From Malaya genurostris (taxonomy: Eukaryota; Arthropoda; Insecta; Diptera; Culicidae), in contig NC_080571.1 in assembly GCF_030247185.1 (NCBI RefSeq), positions 344,751,879 to 344,815,878 on the forward strand: a stretch of DNA of 64,000 bases, read 5' to 3'. How positions within the stretch are numbered: position 1 is the stretch's first letter; every line of letters begins with the position of its first letter. The notes under the pieces were generated by a model. It was not told where the DNA came from, searched no databases, and worked only from the letters and a program-made list of their open reading frames with translations. The position numbers and the translations under genes are program-made. This document shows, piece by piece, positions 1-11,439 of this stretch.

Positions 1-640
1 CAACCGGTCTAATTAGCGTTTTGTAGATGGTCAATTTCGTGCGGTGGCGTACTTTTCTCGATCGGAAGGTTTTTCTGAGTCCAAAGTACGCACGATTCCC
101 TGCCAAAATACGTCTATGAATTTCTCTGCTGGTGTCATTATCGGCGGTCACCAGTGAACCCAAATACACGAACTCGTTAACCACCTCGATATCGTCACCG
201 TCTATCAATATTCGTGGTGGGAGGCGTAGTGTTTCTTCTCCGGAGCCTCTTCCTCTCATGTATTTTGTTTTCGACGCATTTATGGCCAGTCCGATACGCC
301 TAGCTTCAGCTTTCAGTCCGATGTAGGTTTCCGTCATCTTCTCAAGGTTACGTGTTACAATACCAATATCGTCAGCGAAGCCAAAAAGTTGTACGGACTT
401 TCGGAAGATCGTGCCACTCGTGTCGATCCTCGCTCTTCGAATCACACCTTCCAGGGCAATATTGAACAAGATACAGGAAAGTCCATCACCTTGACGTAGT
501 CCTCTCCGAGATTCGAAGGGACTCGAGAGCGTCCCAGATACTCGGACGTAGCACATCACTCTATCCATCGTTGCTTTGACCAATCGCGTCAGTTTATCCG
601 GGAAACCGTATTCGTGCATTATCTGCCGGAAGCATGCAGG
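1..640 (-). pseudogene. Non-LTR retrotransposon reverse transcriptase fragment
   Basis: Read on the minus strand, this stretch is open without stops and encodes the palm and thumb of a non-LTR reverse transcriptase. In order it shows the RLRQGD-like block (GLRQGDGLS), the catalytic FADD box (FGFADDIGIV), and the later block EFVYLGSLVTADNDTS followed by NRAYFGLRK and TKLTIYKTLIR. The reading continues off the left edge, so the 3' part and tail cannot be seen. The 5' side stops abruptly near 640, inside the RT domain, as expected for 5' truncation during target-primed reverse transcription. The enzyme would copy element RNA at a nicked chromosomal site. I cannot fix the clade; RTE-like or R4-like groups are possible. 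No intact partner ORF is visible. Confidence 0.8.
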
Positions 641-829
641 AGTTCAAAAAACATTTGGGCTCAAGCGTCTAAAAATGCGATGCAACACTTATCCGGAACT
701 TGATGAAGAGCGTTCGATCATAAGTTCGAAAATTCGTGAAGGAATAACTTAAATTTCATCCGGTTTTCATTATGCTCAAGTTTAACCTCGTACAATAAAG
801 GATCAATTTTTAGTTTGAATAAAATATCG

Positions 830-886
830 TTTTTTATCATAATTTGAAAGAAAAATTTGTGGATAGCTTATTTTCGATACACTCCT
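830..886 (+). repeat. Solo terminal end of a DD37E-type transposon
   Basis: About 57 bp match, in inverted orientation, the low-coordinate end of the element at 27445-28292, including the terminal sequence GATACACTCCTT followed by TA at 887-888. No transposase sequence is attached on the left, so this is a solo 3' end or the end of a different deletion derivative. Confidence 0.6.
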
Positions 887-888
887 TA

Positions 889-3714
889 GGGTAACAATAC
901 CTTCATTCATCTCAGTTCCATATGCCAAAAACCATTAATTAGAGTAAGATCTGCTATTTTCGTTCGATAGATTGACTTTAAGGGTAAGATGAAAACGCGT
1001 CGCTATAAAATCAGTACTGTATAACTTTCGAACTATTTTTTCTGTAGTATTTCTTCTTTGGACCGAAGTAGACATGTTGTATCCTATTTTATCACAATTC
1101 GTTAATTGAAAGTCGAGTAATAATATAAAAATATGGCGACTCTACTATCGAGATGATTATTGGGACAACAGCCCTAGGTAGAAAGCAATATTGTGGTGAG
1201 CATCTTTTTCGATTTGATTTACACCATTCGTCAACAACGAAGTCCTTGATTATTGTTATAAAACGACCTTGGTGGTAACTTCCGTTCCAATTACACACAC
1301 AACGAGCTGAATTCATCGATCCACCCACTTTGCTGGTCATACTAGAAACCAGGTCCAAATTTGCAATACCAAACTCTAATTATCATCAATTGTACCTATT
1401 CCGTTTAGCCAACCAATCAAGCCATCAAGCCGTGAACAGTAATGATCAAATCGTGACCAATACCGGCGGCGCCTCCAGCAGACATTGATCCTTCGGCAAA
1501 ACTTTGGCATTAGGTTTCTGGATATTTCTCCCACCCGACCTGACATCCACCGGGCGCTTTAAAACACAAAACGTGTTTAGGTGAAAGTATGCACCGAAAC
1601 GTAGACACGTTGGCCTGATTTACATCCGTCTCCCAGCTTCTTAGGCCGCCACGTTGGGGTGACTTAAGCCAGTCTCAAACATCTCAAACCAAGCCAGCAT
1701 GTGTATCACGTGTGAAATTACTTTAAATGGCACTTCTCGTTCCAGACACAATCCGAAACAAGTATACAACTGCGAAGAGTACGCCCCGTTTCCGGCCCAT
1801 AAAATCCGTTGCCGTTCCGATGACGAAAGTAAGTGCAAGCGAATAAATGCAGAAATCGAAACTGTTACAAACAAGATTATGCACAAAAAACAGTCCCACC
1901 GTCAGTTCGGCCAGATGTTGTCAATTTAATTTATTCAAGTAAACGTGCTCGTTTTGGGAACTATTCGTCAGAACTAAACGGCATCGGCCATCGCCGGTCA
2001 CCTTGGAGTGCAGAAAAGGCACGTTCGATTGCCGCTCCCCGGTTGTTGGTTGAAAGCCGGAACGTGATGACGATCGGTACCAGAGAGAAAGAGAGAGCTA
2101 TTGATTAAAATATCGTGCTGGGGTCATCACTGGCCCATCAATTTCCCATGGTTTTCGTTGAAGTCAGTCGTCAAAGTATATCTCGGTACCAGACGGAAAA
2201 AGTTAGTTCCGTACCTAACACCCGATAGATCAGTGGAAAAGAATTATTATAATAGAAACCGTGAATATCGATACTTCAGACAATTCAAAGATCCACAACG
2301 GTTCGTCAGCATGATGCTATCGCATCCAAAAACCAATTAATTCCAATTAACACTGCTAACAAATGTCCGGACAGCAGCATGTTGTAAACCAAAAAGGCCC
2401 TTCCAGATGGTCCAAAACGAAACAGTTGCCGGACGTACCCGGAGGTTTTGTGTCGAAAATGGCAGGTGAGGCACGAGTTCGGCCCGGAATGGATAGTTTA
2501 ATAGGTTTAATCATTCGTAATAAATGATCAATAAAACGGCCGGCAGAACTCCAAGGGGGCCAGCCAAACAGAGGCAACCAGAGAGATCGATCGTTATCGC
2601 GCAAAATCTTCGCCGCTGGTGCTATGATGCTGACCAACTACGGATCTTCAACAACAATAACTATTCTATTGGTGGTTATTGTTCTGCTACAATTGCGTTC
2701 AATTCGATTCTAAACGGTGCAGATGTTTGGGAAGATGATATTTTGGCGTTTTTTTTTCTGTACCAAACAGACTCATGAAATTTTCTCAACCGATCAACAC
2801 AAATTGAATTCTTTTACAAAGAAGTAAAGGGAAGGAGAATGGATTCTTTCCGCCTTCCATTGGATCAATACCGGAACCCGGTTAAGCCAATTATTTCTCT
2901 ACAAGTATCTCTGATCGTTCTACATTCGAGCGATTAGCGGTTATACGCAACTGCACACAAAAAATAAAAATTATTCTACTCTCAGTAGGCGGCGCCTGGT
3001 CGGAGGCAGTGAGAATGATGTGCCAAACAGGAGATGGACGATTTTGAACTTCTGTTTCTGGCCCTGAATCAGTAGTACCGGGCGGATGTAAACAACGGAT
3101 TCGAACGAGAGCAGAATATGTACAACCGAGAAAAAAAACCAGTTTCTTTCGTAACTTTCTTGTGCTGCGTAAAGTTCTACCGAAGCTGATGACCTGAAAA
3201 GCAGGGGAAAGATGGAAACAAACGACCAACTCTAACCGGGGCCTCATCTTGCCTGTTCTTTTCATCTGCAACCACAACCCAGTGTAAGCTTCGTCGGAAG
3301 CCACATGAATATTAATTACAAAACATATAAAAGTACGCCTGTGTGGCAGCGCAGCGGTCAATGAATGGGAAGGATTCGGCAGGAAATTGGTTCATTAACA
3401 GAAATTTTGGCCCCCTTTGCTCCTTCGGTACGTACGTATTTGATGAGCACATTTTCTCAATCTATGGCCCAAGTTCTCTCGACCACGTTCTGCGATCAAA
3501 CTAGCAATAATCAAATTATACAAAATTACTCCTTTGTAGTACGGGAAACGTCAGCGTTCCCACGATGTTCTACTAGTTCTTGTTTTTTTTTTGCATGAGT
3601 TGCGTAACATTAGCATATAGAGAAAGTACACGATATTGAGCAACAAACGTCTTTACTTATTTATAAACCGATTCGATCCGATTCAACATTATCTCGGAAG
3701 AGGTTTGATAAATT
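889..3714. other. Gene-free stretch
   Basis: Only short open frames with no recognisable domain or motif. I see no TIR pair, poly(A)-flanked insertion or tRNA. Base composition is less A+T-rich than the repeat-filled areas, and the stretch may be single-copy intergenic or intronic DNA. Confidence 0.4.
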
Positions 3715-3775
3715 TAAACCTATTCTTAATCCACCTAGTGGTGTGATAATGCCTTTCTCTTTCATCGAGACAATC
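3715..3775 (-). repeat. End fragment of dispersed repeat R
   Basis: Contains, inverted, the characteristic right end of the R family: a TCCACCTAGTGGTG segment followed by ATGCCTTTCTC. The same end closes the copies at 38118-39094 and 45255-47105. Confidence 0.55.
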
Positions 3776-4445
3776 TCATTGAAATATTGTTTGTCTTTTC
3801 ATTAAGAGAATCCCTGACTCTAATTTCGGCTCATTTTTGACAACAATTTATTCAGTTTGATTTGAGTAGTTCACAAAAGCATGCGTCAGACCAAAAGTAA
3901 GGTAAGGGCTATTTCATCTCATTTGTAAGGACGTTACCTTAAAAACCTGATTTAGCCACTAAAATCACTATGACTTTTTCATATTTCTGCTTAATACGCC
4001 TTGCTCCACATTGGGAATTGATTTTCATTCCTCGGTAATTAAAATAATATTTAAAAAATCAGCTAAAAACGCTTCTGATATGTTCACTACTGTGCTCCTA
4101 ATTTCATCTCAAAGGTTTTATATTCATCCTATCGTTGGTCCTTTATTCATCCCATAAATTAGCAATGGCGACAGCAATCAAAACCAAAATATTGCACTAC
4201 TACACTCTCAGGTTCAAAATATCAGAATTCTTCTTGAATAGGCCGTCATGCCAACTATGAGACAACACACATAAACAGATTTTTAGAAACAGCTTGAAAT
4301 CATTTCGACGTTTAAAATTTTTTGGATCGTTTTCGTTACCTTTCGTTTTAAATTTAAAATTTTACTGTGCAGTTAATTTGGAGAACTTAAAAAAAATAAT
4401 TGTTACTATTTAGGCATTAGCCCTTCTAAAAACAAACCGCAGAAC
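3776..4445. other. Gene-free A+T-rich stretch
   Basis: No recognisable coding sequence or repeat boundary. Short homopolymer runs only. Confidence 0.35.
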
Positions 4446-4802
4446 CAGAGATGCCATTTATACAGATTTATCTGTATTTAATAGATTTTGGCGTTCGCAT
4501 ACTGATTTAAATCAGATTGTAGATTTTAAACAGATTTTCTAAATTTAATACAGATTTGTAAAGGTTCATAAAAAGTGAAAAGTAAAAAGTTAGACTTTTC
4601 TCTCTGAATATCTGGTAATATTTGAGTATAATTATCAATGGACAAATCACATGTTAAAATGGAAATGTTTTGTGCAACTATTTGATGATGAATACTGATA
4701 AACATTTATATTAAAATTTTAAACACATTTAACTGATTCATTTTATTAGTGAAAACAGATAGAGCAGATACATACTTTCTATGAAAATATCTGGCATTTC
4801 TG
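4446..4802. mobile_element. Possible hAT-like MITE, degenerate
   Basis: The ends read CAGAGATGCCA and, inverted, CAGAAATGCCA. They resemble the CAG(C/T)GATGCCA ends of the better-preserved MITE at 48130-48490, and the interior of both is rich in short repeats of a CAGATTT or CTACGGAT type. Flanking 8-mers do not match well, so the target duplication has decayed or the boundaries are slightly off. No coding capacity. Confidence 0.4.
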
Positions 4803-4849
4803 TGCACAGTCGATGAAACACACACACTTAACAGTGTTATGGTAACGTA

Positions 4850-5777
4850 CGAGGTCTGTTCAAAAAGTTCCTGGAATTTTTCAATTGCCCGCGTCTGGAG
4901 AGTCCGGTTGTCAAATTTTTTTTTTATTGTGTTGGTACATATGTCCCTAATGTATGGTGAAATTTTCAGCTGTATTCATTGTTTACATTTTGTCTTGTAG
5001 CGACTGGTGTAGACGTGTTTTTTTGAGCTCGGCGATTTTTGTTAGTTTAAACAATGGGAGAATTGAAGAATTTGTATTAAATTTTGCGTGAAAAATGAAA
5101 TAAAGTGTAACCAAGTGTGCGAAATGTTACAGAGAGCCTACGGTGAGTCTGCTATGAAAAAAACAAGTGTTTACGAGTGGTATAAGCGTTTCCAAGATGG
5201 CCGCGAAGACGTTGAAGACGACGAACGCTCCGGTCGACCCAGCACGTCAATAATCGATGAAAATGTGGGGAAAGTGGAAAAAATGATTATGGAAATCACT
5301 ATTAGAGAAGTTGCTGATGAAGTTGGCATATCAGTTGGCTCATGCCATCATATTTTTTCAAATGTTTTGGGCATGAAACGAGTGGCAGCAAAATTCGTTC
5401 CAAAACTACTGAATTTTGATCAAAAAAACAAACGCATTACCATCGCTCAGGAGCTGTTAAACGACGTCAACGACAATCCAAATTTACTTGAAAGGGTCAT
5501 AACTGGTGATGAAACATGGGTGTACGGTTATGATGTCGAAACAAAAGCACAATCGTCCACGTGGAAGCACCCAACGTCACCAAGACAAAAATCGCCGAGC
5601 TCAAAAAAACACGTCTACACCAGCCGCTACAAGACAGGATGTAAAGAATGAATACAGCTGAAAATTTCACCATACATTAGGGACATATGTACCAACACAA
5701 TAAAAAAAAAATTTGACCACTGGACTCTCCAGACGCGCGCAATTAAAAAATTCCGGGAACTTTTTGAACAGACCTCG
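4850..5777 (+). mobile_element. Mariner-like element with very long TIRs
   Basis: The element is flanked by TA at 4848-4849 and 5778-5779. Its ends begin CGAGGTCTGTTCAAAAAGTT. The inverted arms can be followed for about 192 bp (4850-5041 against 5586-5777) with few mismatches, far longer than the roughly 30 bp usual for mariner. Between the arms lies only the N-terminal part of a transposase. The copy is therefore an internal-deletion derivative that could move only with an enzyme supplied elsewhere. Confidence 0.85.
5088..5651 (+). pseudogene. Truncated mariner transposase
   Basis: This 187-residue frame carries the mariner paired helix-turn-helix region (about residues 5-105, with YEWYKRFQDGRED and ERSGRPSTS) and the first catalytic aspartate in GDETW (Asp141). 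The second and third acidic residues of the DD34D triad are absent. From about residue 167 the frame runs into the 3' inverted repeat, so the last 21 residues are TIR sequence read as protein. A possible earlier start at 5054 (MGELKNLY) is closed by a stop after eight codons. A full mariner transposase is about 340-350 residues. The product could not cut DNA but might still bind TIRs. Confidence 0.85.
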
Positions 5778-5916
5778 TATAGCGGAAAGATACCAGTGCT
5801 ACGAGATTTGCCACAATGGTTATTTAATTAGTATTTAACACGCTCTTTCTGGTAATATTCGAAGCCGAAACAGTTTTATTGAAATATAAATATCAACAAT
5901 ATAATTAAACTAATTT

Positions 5917-6534
5917 GAAAAATGTATTTATTGTGGGGAAAGTCCTCATGAGGATATTTCAGTATGCACTGCATTTAAAGTGCACAAAGACAAAATTAAG
6001 CTTTCTTTAAAAGCACGATCTAAGCGCACATATGCAGAAATGCTTAAAACGGTCATTGATGTCCCCCCTTTGGAAACCGAAAACGGGTTTTCAAATCTAG
6101 AGGAAACAGAGGACTCTGACTCTGACGAAAATAGTGAAGGTAATTCGTTTATCACTACCCAAGGGTCAGTTAAGAGAAAGAAGTCTTCTTCCAAATTACC
6201 AAAAAAGACACCTAAAGTTTCATCTTCAAAAAAAGATCCCCGTGTTAAACAAAAAAAGTCAAAACCAAAGACTGTGCCTCCTGGTTTGTCAAATTCACAA
6301 ACCAATCCAGGATCTAGCACAGAAAAAGGTAATAATCCTGTGGGCTCCATTTCACAGCCACCAACAGGATTACTGAAGTTTTCGGAAATTGTTGAATGGA
6401 TTTTCTCAGCATTCAATATATCTGAACCCTTAAAGACCCTCATAATGGCATTCCTTCCAATAGCTAGAAATTTTTTGAAGCAGTTATCAGCTCAATGGCC
6501 AATTGTCTCAGGTTTTGTATCTTTTGATGGATAA
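5917..6534 (+). CDS. ORF1 (Gag-like) C-terminal part of I-clade element
   Basis: The frame is open from the element's truncation point, with no start of its own. It begins with a zinc-knuckle-like CIYC...H...C motif (CX2CX4HX5C), typical of the nucleic-acid-binding ORF1 protein. A basic, Ser/Lys-rich linker follows (repeated KK and SS runs), then a hydrophobic C-terminal segment ending QWPIVSGFVSFDG. ORF1 proteins package the element RNA. The stop overlaps the ORF2 start in ATGGATAA, which suggests coupled translation. About 206 codons remain; most of the N-terminal half is gone, so the product is not expected to work. Confidence 0.75.
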   Translation, partial: EKCIYCGESPHEDISVCTAFKVHKDKIKLSLKARSKRTYAEMLKTVIDVPPLETENGFSNLEETEDSDSDENSEGNSFITTQGSVKRKKSSSKLPKKTPKVSSSKKDPRVKQKKSKPKTVPPGLSNSQTNPGSSTEKGNNPVGSISQPPTGLLKFSEIVEWIFSAFNISEPLKTLIMAFLPIARNFLKQLSAQWPIVSGFVSFDG

Positions 6535-9500
6535 TTTATCACCCGCCGCAAATGATACAATCACTGTCCTGCAGTGGAATTGTCGAAGCATCATGCCAAA
6601 ACTTGATTCATTTAAAATTTTATTGCATAGTCAAAAATGTGATGTATTTGCTTTATGCGAAACATGGCTTACTTCAAACATAGCTTTAAATTTTAATGAT
6701 TTTAACATTATACGTCTCGATAGAGACTCTCCGTATGGTGGAGTGCTTTTGGGAATTAAGAAATGCTGTTCCTTTTATAGATTAAACATCCCTTCAACTT
6801 CTAGTATAGAAGTTGTTGCTTGCCAAATAAACATTAAAGGCAAAGATATTTGCATAGCTTCGGTTTATATTCCTCCAAAAGCACAAGTTGGACAGCGACA
6901 GCTTAATGAAATGGTTGAAGCCCTTCCTGCTCCCCGATTGATTCTGGGGGATTTAAATTCGCACGGAATGATGTGGGGTTCCGTTTACAATGATAGCAGA
7001 TCATCTTTAATACAAAACATTTGTGACAATTTTAGCATGACGGTACTAAATATGGGTAGCATGACACGGATCCCAAGACCTCCTGCACGCCCAAGTGCAT
7101 TAGATCTATCTCTTTGCTCAACATCAATTCGACTAGATTGCACCTGGAAAATATTGCCTGATTTACACGGTAGCGATCATTTACCAATCATCATCTCAAT
7201 TAGCTGTAACAAATGTATTGCTAATTCAGCTAGTATTCCATATGATTTGACAAAAAATATCGACTGGATTAAATACCAAAGTAGAATCTCTAGTATTTTG
7301 AATTCAATGGAAGAGCTCCCTCCACTTGAAGAATATGACTTCCTCGTTTGTTCGATTCTGGAGGCCGCAGAACAATCCCAAACTAAACGCTTTCCTGGGC
7401 CAACGACTAACAGAAGGCCTCCCAACCCCTGGTGGGACAAAGAGTGCTCAGAGGCTAAACTCGCAAAACAAAATGCTTGCAAGACGTTTCTAAAACGGGG
7501 AGGAGGAACTCCTCAGAATTTTGAAAAACTTATGGTTTTAGAAACCAAGTACAAGAGCATACTTCGAGCCAAAAAATGTAGCTATTGGAGACATTTTGTC
7601 GAAGGTTTGTCAAGAGATACCTCAATGAGCACTCTTTGGAACACGGCCAGACGAATGAGGAATCGTAACGTGGGCAATGAGAGTGATGAATACTCGAACC
7701 GATGGATATTTGACTTTGCTAGGAAAGTTTGCCCAGATTCTGTTCCTACGCAGAGCATTATACGGGAATCTCCTCCAAATAATGGTTTTATTAATAACCC
7801 ATTTTCAATGATGGAATTTTCTATAGCACTCTTGTCTTGTAACAATAACGCCCCTGGGTTGGACAGAATTAAATTCAACTTGGTGAAGAATCTGCCCGAC
7901 CTCGCAAAAAGACGTTTGTTGGAATTGTTCAACAAGTTTCTTGAGCAAAATATTGTTCCGCCTGACTGGAGACAAGTGAAAGTTATCGCCATTCAAAAGC
8001 CGGGGAAACCAGCTTCCAATCACAACTCATATAGACCCATTGCGATGTTGTCCTGCATCAGAAAATTGTTCGAAAAAATTATTCTACGACGTCTCGACAC
8101 TTGGGTCGAGACGAACGGTTTGTTGTCAGATACTCAGTTTGGCTTCCGTAGAAATAAAGGGACGAATGATTGCCTTGCATTACTTTCGTCTGACATCCAA
8201 ATTGCCTTCGCTCAAAAGCAACAAATGGCATCTGTATTTTTAGACATTAAAGGAGCATTTGATTCAGTTTCCATTGATGTTCTTTCAAACAAGCTCCACC
8301 AACATGGACTTCCAGCGGTTATAAATAATTATTTGCACAACCTTTTGTCAGAGAAATGCATGCATTTTTCACATGGCGATTTGGCAACATTCAGAATTAG
8401 CTACATGGGTCTACCGCAAGGCTCATGCCTCAGTCCGCTCCTCTATAATTTTTACGTGAATGACATTGACAGCTGTCTAGTAACCCCATGTTCACTAAGG
8501 CAATTGGCAGATGATGGCGTGGTTTCAGTTACTGGGCCCAAAGCTATTGATCTGCATAAACCATTGCAAGATACCTTAGATAACTTGTCCGTTTGGGCTG
8601 TTCATCTTGGTATCGAATTCTCTGCGGAGAAAACAGAGTTAGTCGTCTTTTCAAGAAAGCATGATCCCGCGCAGCTTCAGCTCCATATGATGGGAAGAAT
8701 GATCCAACAGGTTTTAACTTTTAAATACCTCGGGGTGTGGTTCGATTCCAAATGCACGTGGGGAGGACACATTAGGTATCTGATAAAGAAATGCCAACAA
8801 AGAGTAAATTTTCTTCGAACAATAACAGGATCTTGGTGGGGTTCTCATCCGCAAGATCTAATAAAATTGTATCAAACAACGATACTTTCAGTGATGGAAT
8901 ATGGATGCGTTTGTTTTCGTTCCGCTGCAAACTCTCATTTTATCAAACTTGAGCGAATTCAGTACCGTTGTTTGCGAATTGCCTTAGGCTGCATGCACTC
9001 GACACATACAATGAGTCTAGAAGTTCTGGCGGGAGTTCTTCCATTAAAAGATCGATTTTGGGAGCTTTCATCACGCCTGCTAATAAGATGTGAGGTGCTG
9101 AATCCCATGGTAATTAATAATTTCGAACGACTAGTCGAGCTTCGATCTCAAACAAAATTCATGACAGTATATTTTAACCATATGTCACAGGAAATCAACC
9201 CTTCAAGATATATTCCTATCCGTGTCAGCATCCTAAGTGCCCCTGACTCAACTTTATTTTTCGATACATCCATGCAGTGTGAAGTGCGTGGAATCCCGGA
9301 TCATCTACGCTCGACGGAAATCCCAAAAATATTTTCAAGTAAGTTCAGGCATATTGACTCTGAGAAAATGTTTTACACGGATGGATCGCGAATTGAAGAA
9401 GCGACAGGGTTTGGTATGTTCAACAATAATGTTTCGGCCTCATTTAGGCTTCAAGAACCTGCATCTGTTTATATAGCAGAGCTAGCAGCAGTTCATTATA

Positions 9501-10219
9501 GTTTGAGTGTAATCGTCACATTATCTCCAAACCATTATTTCCTCTTCACAGATAGTCTGAGTGCAATTGAAGCCATTCGCTCAATCGCTACTGGCAAAAA
9601 TGAACCGTTTTTCTTGGGTAAAATAAAACAGTGTCTGAACGACATATTGAATAATAATTATCTAATCACTATAGTCTGGGTCCCGGCTCATTGCTCCATT
9701 CCAGGCAATGAAAGAGCCGATAATTTAGCCAAACGTGGTGCTATTGAGGGTGAAATTTATGAGCGACCGATTGCTTTCAACGAATTCTATAGTTCGTCTC
9801 GCCAAAGAACACTTGCCAGCTGGCAAGCATCTTGGGATAGAGATGATCTGGGTCGGTGGATGCACTCAATTATTCCGAAAATATCGACAAAGGCATGGTT
9901 CAGGGGACTGGATGTGAGTAGGGATTTCATTCGTGTGATGTCCAGACTCATGTCCAATCACTACACGTTAGATGCACATCTCCTTCGAATTGGGCTCTCC
10001 GAGACTAATCATTGTGCTTGTGGCGAAGGTTATCGGGATATTGATCATGTCGTTTGGACATGCGTGGAGTATCGTGATGTCAGATCTCAACTAATAAATT
10101 CTTTGCGTACCCAAGGTAAACTATCCAATATCCCAGTTCGAGACATTCTTGCTTGTCGTGACCTTTCATACATGAAACTTATTTATCATTTCATAAAGAA
10201 AATTGGAGTTTCAATTTAA
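6527..10219 (+). CDS. ORF2 polyprotein: endonuclease, reverse transcriptase, RNase H
   Basis: I chose the ATG at 6527 because it overlaps the ORF1 stop and begins MDNLSP just before the endonuclease; an in-frame ATG at 6503 adds eight residues inside ORF1. The 1230-residue product is uninterrupted. Residues 1-225 are an AP-like endonuclease (Asn18, Glu45, GDLN at 141-144, SDH at 216-218). Residues about 480-740 are the reverse transcriptase, with FLDIKGAFDS (Asp573), GLPQGSCLSP and the active site as LADD (660-663). Residues about 945-1070 are RNase H, with Asp952, Glu985, Asp1009 and Asp1065. A CCHC-like cluster (Cys1163, Cys1165, His1174, Cys1179) lies near the end. Domain order fits the I clade. 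The protein nicks target DNA and copies element RNA there. It may be active, although its own copy lacks a 5' end. Confidence 0.93.
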   Translation: MDNLSPAANDTITVLQWNCRSIMPKLDSFKILLHSQKCDVFALCETWLTSNIALNFNDFNIIRLDRDSPYGGVLLGIKKCCSFYRLNIPSTSSIEVVACQINIKGKDICIASVYIPPKAQVGQRQLNEMVEALPAPRLILGDLNSHGMMWGSVYNDSRSSLIQNICDNFSMTVLNMGSMTRIPRPPARPSALDLSLCSTSIRLDCTWKILPDLHGSDHLPIIISISCNKCIANSASIPYDLTKNIDWIKYQSRISSILNSMEELPPLEEYDFLVCSILEAAEQSQTKRFPGPTTNRRPPNPWWDKECSEAKLAKQNACKTFLKRGGGTPQNFEKLMVLETKYKSILRAKKCSYWRHFVEGLSRDTSMSTLWNTARRMRNRNVGNESDEYSNRWIFDFARKVCPDSVPTQSIIRESPPNNGFINNPFSMMEFSIALLSCNNNAPGLDRIKFNLVKNLPDLAKRRLLELFNKFLEQNIVPPDWRQVKVIAIQKPGKPASNHNSYRPIAMLSCIRKLFEKIILRRLDTWVETNGLLSDTQFGFRRNKGTNDCLALLSSDIQIAFAQKQQMASVFLDIKGAFDSVSIDVLSNKLHQHGLPAVINNYLHNLLSEKCMHFSHGDLATFRISYMGLPQGSCLSPLLYNFYVNDIDSCLVTPCSLRQLADDGVVSVTGPKAIDLHKPLQDTLDNLSVWAVHLGIEFSAEKTELVVFSRKHDPAQLQLHMMGRMIQQVLTFKYLGVWFDSKCTWGGHIRYLIKKCQQRVNFLRTITGSWWGSHPQDLIKLYQTTILSVMEYGCVCFRSAANSHFIKLERIQYRCLRIALGCMHSTHTMSLEVLAGVLPLKDRFWELSSRLLIRCEVLNPMVINNFERLVELRSQTKFMTVYFNHMSQEINPSRYIPIRVSILSAPDSTLFFDTSMQCEVRGIPDHLRSTEIPKIFSSKFRHIDSEKMFYTDGSRIEEATGFGMFNNNVSASFRLQEPASVYIAELAAVHYSLSVIVTLSPNHYFLFTDSLSAIEAIRSIATGKNEPFFLGKIKQCLNDILNNNYLITIVWVPAHCSIPGNERADNLAKRGAIEGEIYERPIAFNEFYSSSRQRTLASWQASWDRDDLGRWMHSIIPKISTKAWFRGLDVSRDFIRVMSRLMSNHYTLDAHLLRIGLSETNHCACGEGYRDIDHVVWTCVEYRDVRSQLINSLRTQGKLSNIPVRDILACRDLSYMKLIYHFIKKIGVSI

Positions 10220-10629
10220 TAAAGGCCCCTTTTAAGACTTAGTTCTGATCCCAGCTGCGTCCATGAGTTCAACCAATAGCTAAATTAGAATAAAAATTAT
10301 GTAATGATACAAACAAAATCGAAACAGTTTATGAAATTATCAACAAAATGTCTGAAAATAACAGCTTATTTTATAATTTATAGAAGTTAATCGTTTGGTT
10401 CAAATAATATTTCCGAGTAGATTTCATAATTAATGACGAGTTACCTAAGATGATATTTAAGTAATATGAGAATATGATTTAATAAATTCAAAACGTTGTG
10501 ACTATGTTAGAATTAAATTAGGATAAGAATATTATGTAAAAGTGATGCTACGGCGAAGAAAAACTTATGTAAACTGCCTTAAGAAATAAACGTATTTATG
10601 AAAAAAAAAAAAAATATAATTAAACTAAT

Positions 10630-11439
10630 GTCACGGATGCCAAAGAAATACTTGTTGATTATAATTTGAAGAAGGAAAACATATTCTTTTTGTAACATTA
10701 TGAGAAAACTTGGCAACTTTGCGACACCAAATGAGATGAAAACAAAGCGCAATGAAGTGAACTAAGTGAAAAACTTTCATCTCATATTTTTGAAGACTTT
10801 TATTGCTTGTCGGAAAATTTTTGAAGTTTTAAATCGTTAATTAAACAAGTGACAAGTAAACATTACTAATTATGAAGTCATCCAGCATTCAATAGTAGTG
10901 TAATTGTGTGCAATAGCGATCATGTTTTGAGACGAATCGATTAGTAGATATTCAGAAGCATGACGAACTGTAAATCTTGAGACGAGAATGTGTCCTAAAT
11001 TTAAAAGTGAGTTTGTTTTAAATGAAAAAAAAAACGATCACCGAAGAATTTAAAACCATTTCTTCCAATGAGAAAGTGTTACAATAGCTTGAATAATCAT
11101 TTTGAAACATTCTACAGTTTGGTTCTGGTACGTTGTACGATATTATTCATGCTCAAAGTAATGAGGTGAACGGATGAGATGGAAATAGGAGCTCAGATGA
11201 GTCGTTACCCTATAAGCAATAATACATTTGAACGCGATCATAGGTCACTATCTGGAATAGTTATACTGATAAAAAAAATTTGGTCGATTAAGTTACTTTA
11301 ACCCAATTTTAATACCGAACGAGCCTAAAATTATAAATGTCGGTTAATCCATAACAAGAAATGAGTTTTGACGTGGTAATCAGTTTTGACGTTTACGTCA
11401 TGTTGAATTCGGAAAAGCTTTTTCTAAAAAAATTGAGCG
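10630..11439. other. Gene-free A+T-rich stretch
   Basis: Target DNA to the right of the retrotransposon. No coding sequence or repeat boundary recognised. Confidence 0.35.

Larger units (their letters stand above)
5915..10613 (+). mobile_element. I-clade non-LTR retrotransposon, 5' truncated
   Basis: A 4.7-kb insertion carrying the end of ORF1, a complete ORF2, a 3' untranslated region of about 380 bp and a terminal A-run. It is bounded by a perfect 16-bp duplication, ATATAATTAAACTAAT, at 5899-5914 and 10614-10629. The perfect duplication and unbroken ORF2 indicate a recent insertion. The 5' end is lost within the zinc-knuckle region of ORF1, so promoter and most of ORF1 are missing. It sits about 140 bp after the mariner. 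Confidence 0.92.
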
